DNA of 64,000 bases from Drechslera avenae (taxonomy: Eukaryota > Ascomycota > Dothideomycetes > Pleosporales > Pleosporaceae). The DNA lies in NCBI GenBank assembly GCA_034640345.1, contig JAXRVH010000028.1:66297-130296 (forward strand), read 5' to 3'. Under the pieces are notes generated by a model, which was not told the DNA's origin, did not search any database, and saw nothing but the letters and a program-made list of their open reading frames with translations. Positions within the stretch are counted from its first letter, which is position 1. The number at the start of each line of letters is the position of its first letter. This document shows positions 11,130 through 23,034 of the stretch, piece after piece. The position numbers were made by a program, and so were the translations under genes.

Positions 11130-11441
11130 TCAAATGATTGCCGAGAGTCCGTTTATTTGAACAAGAGTATTCATGCATCCATGGAGAATACCCTCCCAGA
11201 ATCGGTTGAATATGTTGGGATCAAGAGTTAGTGTCAAACAAGCTGGATTGTTAGACCCAAGTACGAAGCAGTAAACAGTATGATCGACGTCTTCACGTGC
11301 ATCCAAACTCGCAACTAATGAGTCATCAACAATCTGATCTGGCCCATGGTAATTGCCATCTTTCGATGATACCCTCTGCGATGATTCCACAACAACGACA
11401 AGTCTTATATCGGTCTGGTCTGGTCTTGATGCAATCGACAT
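11130..11441 (-). CDS. Hypothetical small ORF, 103 residues
   Basis: An uninterrupted frame with a good start context (ccacATGtc) preceded by a C/T-rich leader. The product has a hydrophobic middle (VDHTVYCFVLG) and an aromatic segment (NIFNRFWEGILHGCM), with no signal peptide or recognised domain. It stands alone in a gene-poor region, so it may be a real small gene, a remnant or a chance frame. Confidence 0.3.
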   Translation of the reverse strand: MSIASRPDQTDIRLVVVVESSQRVSSKDGNYHGPDQIVDDSLVASLDAREDVDHTVYCFVLGSNNPACLTLTLDPNIFNRFWEGILHGCMNTLVQINGLSAII

Positions 11442-14400
11442 GTGGTAAGATGTTTGGAAAGGGAAAACTCGATTTATGCGCTACAGAGTAGGGTTCTCCG
11501 TCGTGGGCAGGTTGATTGAGGCTCTGCGCCAGGGGTCAGCTCAGACGCCCTTGAGAAGATGTGGTCGGAGATACTGGGCAACTGAATAGCCACTTACTCA
11601 ATCTGTACCACCCTCATTGTACATGCACACGGTACAGCCTGCATGGCGATGCGATGTCGCTTAACAGGAGCGACGATTTGGCCGCTTGCTCACCTGCATG
11701 GCTGTTGCTTCAGCCCAGCACAGCTTGGGAAACACCTCAATGATGAGTCGCATACTTGCTTAGATTCTGAGATTCCGCCAATGAGTCAGTAGATGGCTAT
11801 CATTATGACTCCACGATGACTGTGGACATGCTGGCCCGCATTGCCTTGATGCGCTACTCATTGGGCAAACGCACTGCGTTCGCTACCGATCAAACAGCGA
11901 CATGCGCTTAGTAGATCTGCAGTGCGACGGTGCATTAGGGACGGGCCTACGGCTCGATCCACCAGTAAGTGTATATTAGGATACACGGCACCTGATCAAG
12001 TGCGTGGGTGTAGGTGCTCTGCCAGGCTGATCGGTCAGAGGGAAGATACATACATTGCCTAAACACGGTTGTAAGTTGGGTTTAGGCCTCTGCCTGTCAA
12101 TAGACCCATCAGGGGGCCATATTCGTGCCACCTACGCAGACGCTGGGCTAATGACGTTGTATACTGTGAGGGTGGTGCAGTCAAACGGCGCCTAGTCGCG
12201 GTCCAGGAGTCTGGGGCGGGCCATGGTGGGGCTGCACGGCATCCCGACACGCCGCACCAAAGTGGACTTGCCGACGCAAAACCGTTGCACACTTGCACTC
12301 ATCTCTTGCCAGGGTGTCCGGAAGGGGCCGAACGAGCCGGTGCGGGCACGCCCGATAGTTACGGTAGGCCAGGAAGGTCGGTTGTGGTTTGCTAGAGTCG
12401 CGACTGCGCCAGAAACTACCTCGAGAGATTGACAACAGTGAACAGGACTCGATTGTAATGGCTTCAGCTCACCAAACCGGCGCGGTTATGCCGGAACTAC
12501 TGTACCAACTATCAGCTACACATGCCACGCAGTGCTCTGATCTATACTGATTAGCCATTCGTGGCTTATGGCCGACTATTGCCAATCAAATACGCCACAC
12601 GCGGCATGCACCCTATGCGGATCAAGCACTCCCCTCTCGAGAGCCACACCCCAGGTTGCCGCTTTTACGATAGTGCACGGCCGTGGCCATCTGATGGTCA
12701 TTTGCCATGGCCACTGCAGGAGGCATCACCAGGAGCCGTTGGGTTGGAACACGAAGAATAGTGGGAGCAGGATTGTGAGATGGATTACGCGGTTGCCGCG
12801 TCTCTCTCCAGGCTGTAAGGCGGCATATTCGGGCAAGCTTGGAAGCCATGTACTGTACCGCTGGCATGCCTCGGCAAATCCATACTGGCCTAGGTATCCT
12901 TCTTACCCTGGTTTACCAACTTCTAGTCCTTTCCAGAGGCCCTATACGCAGCCGGTGACACGTGGCTAATTACAGAATAGATACTGGGTGCTCCACGTCG
13001 CTATAGTGGCGCAGTGTACCTAGTATGCAGTATGCTTGATGGTCCGAGGCGAGAGTCGGTCCCTGGTGGATATCGGCCCAAGTCAGCCACTCGCTCTCAG
13101 GCAGCCCTTCCTGGATGATACGGCTTCATACGCAATGCGACTGCTCCAGTAGTATCAAGCTGAAAATCGGCCAGAGTTTCATGTCTGATGGGCAAACGAA
13201 GCGGGCTTGGCCTGCAGGCCGGGAAGTGGCTTGACCCGAGCGGCGCGCACCTTCAAGCGCTGCGCGCCTCACTGCCCAGGTCCTTCATATCTTTACCGGT
13301 GGCCGAAGGCAACATGAATGCCCTTTGTGATAAAAAAATGCATCAGACTAACGCGAAGTATGTTTTTCGCCACTGCATCAAAACCTTAACTCAACCGCAT
13401 CCCTCCATAAGTTTCGGGATAGTGAGAGTTGAGCTACAACGATGATGACAAGCTTCAGTTGGTCGACCGGGGGGTGCAGCCGAATGCGACGCGGCGCTGT
13501 GCAAAGGAAGAGACCCCCATACTGTTTCTGTCACGGGGCGCAAGTCGTGCAGGTGAGTGCTGCCTTGCTATCTTCATGAGAATACCCTGGCTGCTTCGCC
13601 CTCTCTTTCTATTCTCGCTCGTCCCAATCTCATTCCTTACGTGGTATAGCCATGATGATCTCAAAGGTGAGAGACTATACTATCGCAGGCGGAAATGAAA
13701 ACACATCTTTGGCCACAGCCATGGAGGATGGAAGTCGTTGTGCAAGTTCAGGCGAAGCGGTGAAGCGGGGCAACCGATAGCTATCTCTCCACCACTAGGT
13801 AGGTATGGCAGCTGGATGCGTTGCGGGGCTAAACCTCCTGACCCCACCAGACATTTACATCTTCCAATAGAGGTATACTATGGGTCTTATTGGTGTGTTG
13901 CTGTTGCGCACTCCATACGTCAGACATACTACTATCAGTGCGAGACGGCTATTATGCGTGTCTGACGTATAAGACGAGAGCGCACCAATGCAAGCCTCGT
14001 AGGCAGACAACCAGGTTGTCATAACCCTACACACACGCAATGACCGTATCCAACGTGGAGAATTCGCGCCGCAGATGCTGTCGATAGCGGTTGGCGACTA
14101 TGTTTGGGCTCTTGTCATGAAGTACCAGACGGCAGCATGCTAAGACTCAATGTCGTTGCATTAAGCAAGACTTGAGATTTGAACGAGACTTTCTCAATTC
14201 AGAGACCTCTGCCGTGTTCAGCCATATCTAATATTCTCTGTAGATTGTATACACGCAAGGCTGAAACTCGGACAAATCTTGCACCAAATCCCACTACACG
14301 TATGCTCTTCTCCACAGACTTCCAGGGTCCTGCACTGGTGTTTATTCTCTAATTATTTTCCCAAGCTGTGAGTATTACCATGTTGGAGGAGACCCGGCTT

Positions 14401-14591
14401 GCAGGAAATATGCACATGGTTCTCGGAAAATGAATGACGTATATCATGTAAATGATTGAAAAAGGAATTGTGTACCCAGAACTCCAGTAAGGAGATTTGC
14501 AGTGTCGGAAGCAGATGTAGTATTTCCATTCGATGACAGAGGACAATTCTAGACACACAACGGTCGTCGGCCGCAGGGACGAAGCAGCTTG
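11442..14591. other. 3.1-kb gene-free stretch left of the three-module region
   Basis: Frames on both strands are short and mutually overlapping, and none shows a recognisable domain, signal peptide or consistent splice structure. Base composition is balanced and not RIP-like, unlike the element at 9-10 kb. It could be decayed sequence; I see nothing specific. Confidence 0.4.
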
Positions 14592-15908
14592 TCATCGCCT
14601 TCTTCGAAATGGATTCCCGATCCATGGGAAGGGGGGTTCTCTTTTGATCCAGTAGCTCAAGTTGATTAGATTCACAAGGTTATGCCGAGAAGAACGTGAT
14701 TTACGATGCGTGGTAACCTTGTTGTCCTTGTCTGCTGCTGCCCACGCTGAGGAGGAGCATCGTGAGAAGTCCGCATCCACCAATGCCTGGTCTGATCTCT
14801 TTGAAGGCCCCAAGAATACTGGGTCGTCTGGACTGGGTAGCTCCCTCGAGCTGTTTGATGCCGGTTGATAGTAAGCTGGCACTTGTTGCGGTTCGGTTCT
14901 TTCAAGATTGTCGGGATTTATAACTTCCATTGAGAAACATCCGCTAAGTTCCTCATCCCGGGATTCTAAATCTTCATGCTGAAACTGGGCACCTACAGTG
15001 CTTACGATCTGCGCATTTTCTGATGTGTCTTGCCCATAAAGGTATTCGCCCGAGCTGCTGGGTGGATATGCGGTATGCAGATATGCCTTTTGCAAAGGTA
15101 GGTTCTCTAACAGATCCAGGAGCCAGTATTTGACACCCGTTTTTGTCTCTAGTTCCCTTGAATGCTCGTTCTGAGATATGTTATGTTCCGTGACTTGGCT
15201 ACCCAATCGGTTGCGCGCCATTTGGCTGCTTTCGGGTGCATTTAACTCAACAACGTTGATGTCGTAGTTGTCCAGCAGATTGTCGATGAATTCGGCCTCT
15301 CTTGTCTCATATTTGGTTTCTTGAAGATCGAAACTATGTTCGGCTGCCTCATAATCCGCCTCACGTGAACCAAGCAAATCCCTTAAATTATCGACTTCTT
15401 GAATAGCTTCATGAATATGACCGGGTAAAGTAGATCCTCCTTCCTGGAGGAATCGTCGTAGCTGTAACAAAACAGAACCTTCCTTCTCGCCGAGCTCCTG
15501 TCGAATGCCATGAAGTTTCCTTCGTTCCAGTTGTAAGCGGAATCGGGAACCCTTTAAGTTTAGCCTTGCGTCTCTCACTCCCTCGTATCGATCTTCGAGA
15601 TGGGCTATATCATGTTGTTTGTTCGGAGAAAATCTGGGAAACGGCCCCTTTGGCGAGGTTATGTCTGTAGTTGGATCGGGAAATGGCGGAGGAGGCGGAG
15701 GCGGAGGAGGCGGAGGAAGTCCAACGAGGGGCAATGGACGGACATCAGGGTGCATGTCCATCTCTAGGTAATCCATCTTACTGTCCCTGTATCTACCTTT
15801 AGCCTTGGGAGATGCGGAGAGCGGTAGTGTCACTGTTCGCTGGTGATGGAAGCCCGACGATTCCGGTCCCCACGGGGAAAATGTCTGAGCCTTTGGTTGT
15901 CGTGACAT
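14592..15908 (-). CDS. Coiled-coil/polyproline protein, module 1
   Basis: An intronless 438-residue protein and the left half of module 1. Layout: Ser/Pro-rich N-terminus, a run of 11 prolines (65-75), a long charged helical region (about 100-215) likely to form a coiled coil, a short Trp/Leu-rich helical block (about 255-285, KYWLLDLLENLPLQKAYL), a disordered acidic/Ser-rich part, and a basic C-terminus ending in RRRR. The helical region aligns by eye with the module 3 protein: RDAR..L.GSR, RFL, LP..I.EAI and a final Glu-rich stretch are shared. Unlike modules 2 and 3, the proline run precedes the coiled coil. No signal peptide or catalytic motif is seen. It is divergent from the DUF6590-like gene 708 bp away. 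Function unknown; a scaffold or actin/profilin-binding role through polyproline is only a guess. Confidence 0.85.
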   Translation of the reverse strand: MSRQPKAQTFSPWGPESSGFHHQRTVTLPLSASPKAKGRYRDSKMDYLEMDMHPDVRPLPLVGLPPPPPPPPPPPFPDPTTDITSPKGPFPRFSPNKQHDIAHLEDRYEGVRDARLNLKGSRFRLQLERRKLHGIRQELGEKEGSVLLQLRRFLQEGGSTLPGHIHEAIQEVDNLRDLLGSREADYEAAEHSFDLQETKYETREAEFIDNLLDNYDINVVELNAPESSQMARNRLGSQVTEHNISQNEHSRELETKTGVKYWLLDLLENLPLQKAYLHTAYPPSSSGEYLYGQDTSENAQIVSTVGAQFQHEDLESRDEELSGCFSMEVINPDNLERTEPQQVPAYYQPASNSSRELPSPDDPVFLGPSKRSDQALVDADFSRCSSSAWAAADKDNKVTTHRKSRSSRHNLVNLINLSYWIKREPPFPWIGNPFRRRR

Positions 15909-16616
15909 TGTGAAATGCAGCTGGTACTACCTACGTGTCAGTTCCATCGGGATACCATTTGTCTTTTTTTTTCGCTTCGGTACGCCAACGCAGGTACCCT
16001 TTTGAGTAGTATCTTGCTAATTTCGGATTGTTAATGTTAACCCATCTTCACTTCAGCTCATTCTTTTCGTTCCGCAAGTCTCCAAAAGCTTTTCTGCGTT
16101 ATGACGACGAGGTGATGATTCGGGCAGGAGGCCATGTTTCGACGAAGGACCGGGACGCAACCGGTCGGGGGTAATCAGCAAGGGCGTTTAATTCCACATG
16201 CCTCATGCAGGCCCCTGCTATCATAAGCCACAAAAGCATCCAATGTGTGCCCTAAGCACTGCGCTAGTGGCGCCGGGACACTAGGGCCAAAAGCGGCATG
16301 CAGCGTCCGGGCGGCAGACGAAAACAAGCTAGTGAAATGCGGCACACGTTTTGCTTCCACAGCTGCTGTCGGTAGGCCCCGCTCTCTCCCACCTGGACAC
16401 ACAGCAACACATCACGCTCCCCCACCATCTCGACAGATGTGTGGCATCGGTAGTATGGCTGTATTGACAAATGAACTCCGGTGTTCATGCCATCCCTGGC
16501 ATTGTGCGGCTCTGCTGCATGCTGTCATTTGTCCATAAATGTCTGTGAGGTCGCGTAGGCAACCTGGCTTGTCAGTAGTCGCAATCACAGTGTTACGTGC
16601 GCACATCTCCAGCAGC
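15909..16616. promoter_or_regulatory. Bidirectional intergenic region, module 1
   Basis: 708 bp between two divergent starts. It contains tgcggctctgc at 16505-16515, the reverse complement of an 11-base word found in the equivalent place in modules 2 and 3. A T-rich tract lies at 15962-15971 near the coiled-coil gene start. Confidence 0.5.
16505..16515 (-). promoter_or_regulatory. Shared 11-base word GCAGAGCCGCA, module 1
   Basis: Present in reverse orientation, with 101 bp between it and the ATG of the DUF6590-like gene. The same word occurs upstream of the other two DUF6590-like genes. Regulatory role is inferred. Confidence 0.4.
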
Positions 16617-17618
16617 ATGGCACCACCACAGTCGTTTTGGAGTGCAGCGGATGGACGACACCTCATGCGCCACTACCATGAGGGTACAGGTCGATACTAC
16701 CTTAATCACTTCGACCCAGGCATGTATACTTGACGGTTGTCCAGTCCTTGCTAACCTCCGCGTAGAAAAGCAACAGTGGACTTTTTACAAATGGGAACGT
16801 CCAGACTCGGTCATGGCTTACGGAGGCCAGGCAGGGGGGCCGGCAGGCTGGCGTGAGGGCCCGACGGTCGAAGGAACGTACAATCTTGCCAACCCAGTGC
16901 CAGAAGCCCGCTTCGAGTCACTGGACAGATGTGAGATGCCATAAGTCACGTGCTTTCAGGAACGCGACTAACTTGCAAAAGCATACTTTGTCAGAGACGA
17001 CAAGGCCTTTTTCAGCCCGGGCAAGGTAGCGACTACAATCAATGACCCCCTACGGCTGAAGCTAATCCATGTGGCGTAGGTATTTTCCGTACTATTTACC
17101 GAGGGGGCCGGGTCTACCGCTATGCAAAATTACAAAAGAGACTCCATCACAGTCGTAAAGTTTGGGGAGATGGCACATACCCAGATTCGGCGCTTCATTG
17201 TCGTTCAACAGAAGCGAGAATTCTGCTACGCCCTGTGAGTTTCCCAACGTCTTCATGCCCACTTGTGTATTGTTGTTAATGTTCCCCCAGACCTATCTTC
17301 TCATACAGTAATCAAGGCACAAAGAAAGCTGGGGTTGTGCCTAGTGAACATGCGATCGCCTACTCGTATGGCTTCCAAGCCACGCTACTCCCAGGTGAAG
17401 AACAACTGGAGAAGGATCCGATATGCATCGTCCCGATCGATACTGGGCCGTTGTCAACCGCTTCCCGCATCTACTTCGGAATTCACCACCCAATCCAGTA
17501 CAATGTCAAGGTGAAAGACTTGGGGTATGTGCTACCCGATCACCTCCCGAATCTCCTCAAGTACTGGGCCATGGAACACTCAGTCGGTACCAACCAGGGA
17601 GCAGATGCCGGCAACTAA
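16617..17618 (+). CDS. DUF6590-like protein, module 1
   Basis: Five exons (16617-16683, 16766-16930, 16982-17025, 17080-17234, 17291-17618) give 252 residues. The N-terminus has a Trp/His-rich segment (FWSAADGRHLMRHYHE). The C-terminal domain, from about YFVRDDKAFFSPGKVFSVLF to LLKYW, matches my knowledge of the fungal DUF6590 domain: a GKVF/GRVF start, an IRRFIVVQQKREFCYA core, and ASRIYFGIHHPIQYNVKVKD near the end. No signal peptide, membrane helix or catalytic motif is evident. It is divergently paired with the coiled-coil gene at 14592-15908. The family has no known biochemical role to my knowledge. Splice sites were chosen because frame and homology with the other two copies agree. Confidence 0.85.
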
Positions 17619-20151
17619 GAGTGAGACCGTCGAAAAGGTATCCAGTGCATGGCTTGGGTACCTGGATTGCGCGTTGTTTTCATATCCGCTTATGCCGATC
17701 CGGATGCCGTTCGTTAAGTGCCAGATGCTGAGATACACCAGCAGCGTGCATTTCCGTCTTGTTGTGCATGTTTTGTCTACTTATCATACGTTGCGTATTG
17801 GAATTTTAGTGCTCGAAGAACGTATTCGATGGGGAGTTCGTTACGCCATGACATGTAACTTTCCCCATTTCAGCTCCAAGTTGGCTTCAATTTGTCTATC
17901 AATTCATGATTGCGATTTCATTCCATGGGCTTAGCGAATCAGTATCTGTGATCATTTATTGAGAAAGAGAACACGTAGGGTATAAAATGCGTCTCTACGG
18001 GGCCGTTCTAGGCTTGTCCTTGATTTTGTTGCATGTACCTTTGAGCACTGCAAGGCAGACTCAAGGCGTGGTTAGCTTTGCACCAATCATACGAGCGCCT
18101 CTCCAAGCCACTTGGACTCGTCACACGGTGAGCTATCTCCTATCACTGCAGGAAAGTGGGTCGGCGGAAGAAAGAGCCGCATGCTCGGGACAATGTTACG
18201 CAGCATCTGAGGAGTGGGGAAAGGATTAGCGACCAGCAATCGCTGCATCTTGATCTCGAAGGTACTGAGTCGAGACATCTTTGATACATCACTAGGTATA
18301 TGAACCACATCAACATGCTTCATATGGCATGACTCACCAGCCCAAACTAAGCTAATTTGGAAAGTCGGGAGCGCAACGTAATCAGCCCATCTCCGCGATA
18401 GAGTGAGTCATGAGCCAATGTCGGCGAAAGGCAAGACGCTACCAATTCACCCCTGAGTTGATGACATCCATGGCTCACCTCGGTCTCGGGTAGATTACGT
18501 TGATTAGGCGAAAGCTCGAATAAGCGCCTGAGAGGTTTAACAACAAGCATGGAATGCATTTGCCTTGAACACAGGAGACAAGCTGAGGAGCTGGCTGGAT
18601 CCAAGACAAAACAAGCAAAGCTAGATGCAGCCCCCTCTGTTACTGACCCACTCATGCGATTAGTACGTGGCTAATCGCCGTGGGAGCAAACCTTGATACT
18701 CTTCAGCTCCTCCTGTACGCATTGCTATCTCCTCTCCTACTTCCGGCAGAGTCAAGCCTTGTCTTGTCGGCCGCGGGCTGCTTAAAAAGCAACTGGTCTT
18801 TCGCCCGCCTGGATAAAGGTTGTCATTGGACAGTCTAGTATTGCCTGCCGCTATGTAGTTTCGCAGTTGACATGCACACAAGACCCGACTGGCTCATCGA
18901 TCGGTCAGCGGACATGTCCCCATTCACCCTGCGACTGCTTGTAAAGGGGGCGCATGGCCCATTTCGCTTCCAACCTGGCCTGTACTCCGACCTTGCTTAT
19001 CGAAGCCCCCCGTGCATCCTTAAAAAACAGGGCAAGAAGGCATACTGACAAGTGCACAATATGCGGTGGTGCGGCGGTACGTGGGCAGCCGACATGACAA
19101 TAGCCCATTCGGATCGAGCAAGGTGTTGTTGCGTTGTTGGATGTAGCCCTCCCGGCTTTGCGAAGGGAGTGGGGCGTGTAGGTGCGGGAGCTAGGTATCT
19201 GCGGGCGAGCGGGGCGAGTGGGGTTGGACGACGGCATGTTGGAACTTCACGCATCGACAAGGCTGAACAACCAACGCAACGTTGCCCAATTCTGAGAATA
19301 ACGGTCCATAGACTACGTTTGGCATTGCGACTCAGTCACACGACCTGGTCGCACCTTGCGCTCTTCCCGGACTTGTCACGAAGTAGGCCGAGCACCCAGG
19401 CCTCCAACACACGATCAGACCAACTTAGGCACCGCGTTCCATGCGGAGCAAACCGCGCGGCTGGCTGCCATTTATGATGGCTTATGCATTCATCCGAGAC
19501 CCAGTTGAGCGGCTTCTCGCCCCCGGCCCGAGACATGTTCGCCTGAATTCAACAGCCGAGTGGCACTCGGGATTGTACTGCTGACATCTGACCAAAGGGC
19601 GGCCACGACATGGGAGTCGGCAGCCCACCCGCTGACTGCTTTCTGCATGCGGGCTTACGGGGATTCGCAGTAATTGACAGGTGCATGATGCAAACCAAGA
19701 TGCCGGGTTGGTCAGAAACCTGAGTGACGGACATGTGATGGTGCCCGAGGAAGGCTTACGGAGGAAGACGACATGGGGGCTTTTTTTGGGCGCCGAGTAT
19801 GAACGCTAGTCGGTCCATCGATAAGAGCTATATAGCGGTTTCAAGACGTTGTGCGGTGGAGTAATGGCCGTGACAAGCTAGGAAGTCAGACTGAATATTC
19901 GTGTCAACGGCACGGTCACGTACCATATGTCTTAAGAGAGACACCATGCAATTATATCGACGCAATCATCATTCATAAATAAGATAAGCAATACAAGTTA
20001 GTACAGCTTGCGCTGTACGATGTTTGAGCAGTGACAATAAATATATTGAATGGTGGAAGAAACTCCGAGACCATTGAATAGATCAAAGAGAGGACCTCAA
20101 GACCACATTTTGAATATGATATATTGTATAATTTCCCAAAGGCATACGAGA
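17619..20151. other. 2.5-kb spacer between modules 1 and 2
   Basis: No convincing gene. Frames up to 141 codons exist on both strands but overlap each other and lack domains. I see no clear remnant of either module protein, though distant remnants could escape the eye. Confidence 0.4.
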
Positions 20152-22143
20152 CTAGCGGGTACTCTTCCTTCGCTTGAGTTTGTTTCTCAAGAGCAAGCCC
20201 CAGATTCGTCTTGTCCTACTCACGGTTTCTACTTTGCTTTCAGATAGTGACCGGGAAAGGACCTGAGTCCGGCCGTTGGTCTCTGGGGATTGGTAGTCAG
20301 TTGCATTGCCAGCTGATATCAGAGTAGTGGCGGGATCTTGTCTAGTGGCATCTGAGTGTGAAGTGGGCCCTAAAGAGATTGTGTTGGCATGCACCTCTTT
20401 CTTCCTTTCACCTCTCGTTCCTGGCGCGGGCTTCAACGTTGTAGAGTAAAGCATCTCTTTTTGGTCCTTGGACTCCGATTTTGGTTCTTGGATTTCCGCA
20501 ATACACGCTGAATTACCTCTCTGTCCTGCATGTTTTTGGTGCTCGCTAATGACACTATTCTTCCTCTCCGATGCATCAGAAACTTGCACAAGACATAGGG
20601 TCGCCTTCTTTTGGGTCGTCCCATGGTTCGGAGTACCTTTTGAGGGTCTGGGCGTCTTCTCAGGATGTTTCTTTTCATCCAAAACCACTGGGTTTTCTGG
20701 AATAGCGAGTTCCAAAGTCCTCTGCGGTGCGCAGTCTAGGGCAGGAGATGGTGGCAGTAGTATCATTACCGAATCATCCGGGTGTGTGAAGTTCGTCTTG
20801 CCTAGTATATAGTCTCCACGGCTTTCCTCGCGGTGCCTAGTCTCAAAATCCAGAATATCCTGCAACGATGATGAAGCAGTGCGGCACTTCTTACGGCTTC
20901 GTTCATCATTGCAAGACTCGACAGCATGGCTCATGTCGCTGGTTGACTTGAGATAAGGTTCAGCAACATCTCCGTTCTCGCTCAGACTATCGCGGCCCCA
21001 AAACTCTTCTGCCCTCTCTTGCCAGTCACCTGCAACGGGGTCAGAGACCCCAACCTCTTCAAGGGTCTTCCAATAGAGTCGCTTTTCAACTGCATTGTCC
21101 TTCAGGTACTGCAATAACCACTGTAGAATCTTTCCTTTCGTTGCAGGATCGTTCTCCGTGAACGAGGTATTACTCTCGGTTTTCGTTCGTCGCATTGTTG
21201 CTGTGCACAGTAAAGTATTCTCGGGTAATCTCACTGTATCGGAATTCCTTCTGATCAATGTCGTCGGCTTGCAATGCTGATCTAATCCCATAACTCGGAG
21301 TTGTACTGCTTCCGCTTCGCGAGTGGAGATGTCGTGTAGAATATCAAAGTATCTTCTAGTAGACGGTGTAGGACCGGCCTCTGACACGTCCACTCCATTC
21401 TCAAACAGTACCTCATCCCCCTCATACCAGCGAATGCTTTGTGCTTGTTTTTCTCGCAGTTGGTCAAATTCTTTCTTCAAGTCATTGACCTCAGCTGCTA
21501 TAGCGGAGTATGCCCGTCGTGGCAAGTTGAAGCATTGTAGAGCCGGTAGATGGCAAGCCTCAAGTGGGGGAGGTGGAGGTGGCGGAGGCATACGAGGTAC
21601 ATATGGGCTGAACGATTCAACCAGATATACTGGGGAGTGGTCAGATAGACGAGGAGGAGTTGGTGGTGGTGGGAATAGGGAGGCAATTTGTCGTTGGTCT
21701 TGTGAAGCAGCGTCGTTGCTACCGATGCTTTCGGGTAAAATGCCGTGGATGTCGAATTGATAGAAGGTATCATCTTGATCCAGATATTTCCATTCTTCAC
21801 CCGTGAGATCGCGCTCACCTTGCAGATAGTCTTCTTCCATTTCTCCTAGATCATCGCGTATCTGTGCAACCACTTCATAAGCCTCAAATAGAGACTGTGA
21901 GAGCACATCATCGTACTTGTTGACAAACTCTCGTAGCCTATTCATTAACTTGGCTTCTGCATCGCCCGCTTCGACTCGTTTCATTTGGACTTTGCGACCC
22001 GCACTTCGAAGCCTTTCGCGTTTTACCAGAAGCTCTTTTCTTGCCGTCCCTATCTTGACCTGATATTCAGACAAGCCATCCAAACTGCCTCGAATTTGCG
22101 CGAGCAGATGCCTCGCCTGCGTCGTTTGTGCGTCGTTGTACAT
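20152..22143 (-). CDS. Coiled-coil/polyproline protein, module 2
   Basis: An intronless 663-residue protein. Residues 1-130 form a charged helical region with heptad-like spacing. Two proline-rich runs follow (PPPPTPP near 158 and eight prolines at 186-193), then a second short helical block (about 205-235) and a Trp/Leu block at about 335-365 (KGKILQWLLQYLKDNAVEKR) equivalent to those in modules 1 and 3. A long Ser/Lys-rich disordered tail ends in RRIWGLLLRNKLKRRKSTR, a strongly basic terminus that could act as a nuclear or membrane-binding signal. No known domain is recognised. The gene is divergent from the DUF6590-like gene 891 bp away, repeating the layout of module 1. Confidence 0.85.
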   Translation of the reverse strand: MYNDAQTTQARHLLAQIRGSLDGLSEYQVKIGTARKELLVKRERLRSAGRKVQMKRVEAGDAEAKLMNRLREFVNKYDDVLSQSLFEAYEVVAQIRDDLGEMEEDYLQGERDLTGEEWKYLDQDDTFYQFDIHGILPESIGSNDAASQDQRQIASLFPPPPTPPRLSDHSPVYLVESFSPYVPRMPPPPPPPPLEACHLPALQCFNLPRRAYSAIAAEVNDLKKEFDQLREKQAQSIRWYEGDEVLFENGVDVSEAGPTPSTRRYFDILHDISTREAEAVQLRVMGLDQHCKPTTLIRRNSDTVRLPENTLLCTATMRRTKTESNTSFTENDPATKGKILQWLLQYLKDNAVEKRLYWKTLEEVGVSDPVAGDWQERAEEFWGRDSLSENGDVAEPYLKSTSDMSHAVESCNDERSRKKCRTASSSLQDILDFETRHREESRGDYILGKTNFTHPDDSVMILLPPSPALDCAPQRTLELAIPENPVVLDEKKHPEKTPRPSKGTPNHGTTQKKATLCLVQVSDASERKNSVISEHQKHAGQRGNSACIAEIQEPKSESKDQKEMLYSTTLKPAPGTRGERKKEVHANTISLGPTSHSDATRQDPATTLISAGNATDYQSPETNGRTQVLSRSLSESKVETVSRTRRIWGLLLRNKLKRRKSTR

Positions 22144-23034
22144 TTCTAGCTGTTCTTTTTCTGACTCTTATTTCGAAATTTGACATGAAATTATTGCTGC
22201 AATTGCGCTTCAGCAAGACTTGATATTAGAATGGTACTATGCTTTTGGAGCAATGACGCTGGTAATATCTCATGATTATCAAGAATGCTCTGTAGCACCC
22301 ATCAGCTCGCAAGCAGCGTTGACGTTGAGTCAAAACAGTCAGATCGCTGATCCGAGATTATTGCATACGTGGTGTATTCAAGGCGCTGTGTTCAAGTAAG
22401 ACGTGGTACAAGGATTGTTCCGACATTGATAACAGCTTTGTCGTTCGCGCGATAGTTCGCGGGAAGGAACTGAAGCTGACCTACCGACCATTCATCTACG
22501 TGAGATTGACGTGACAGAAAGCGTCAGATCAAAGACCAGGTGCATGCAGCCCAACAACTCAGCCATCGCATTGATAGTGGTAATCAGGCCATGTGGCGCG
22601 CAGCGGAACAAGGTCCATACCATTGGAAAGGCGCCCAGGTGCCACCATGCCTGTTTCAATACTGCACAACTGGTACAAGACAGCACAGCATTCAGCTAGA
22701 CTCACCTGGACAACACTCACATGTTCCGACTGCAAAAAGACAGCAAACAGAGTGCATATGCAAGTGAAGAGCGGGGCGGAACCCAATAGCCTCTTTCTAA
22801 CATCATGCGTTGCTGTCCGGTCGGTCATGACAAAGCTGCAGAGCCGCATCGTATTACTTGACTGGGCATTCCAGCTCGTATGCGAAGACATAAAGTGGCG
22901 TTGATTTACCAAATATCAAGTCAAACTATACCTCCTTGCGTCTTCCTGTCATTCGTGCTTGTACTGTGGCACACGCAATAATTGTATGAGGCTTGATCAA
23001 TCGCTAGCCCCATCCTCCGGTAGTAGCGTGCAAC
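22144..23034. promoter_or_regulatory. Bidirectional intergenic region, module 2
   Basis: 891 bp between two divergent starts. It contains the shared word at 22838-22848, within a 13-base match (tgcagagccgcat) to module 3. Overlapping short frames on both strands look like chance. Confidence 0.5.
22838..22848 (+). promoter_or_regulatory. Shared 11-base word GCAGAGCCGCA, module 2
   Basis: The word lies with 186 bp between it and the ATG of the DUF6590-like gene at 23035. See the equivalent sites in modules 1 and 3. Confidence 0.4.

Noticed and set aside
11561..13965. Several 60-130-codon frames on both strands
   Set aside because: They overlap one another in GC-balanced DNA, with no domain, signal peptide or splice logic.
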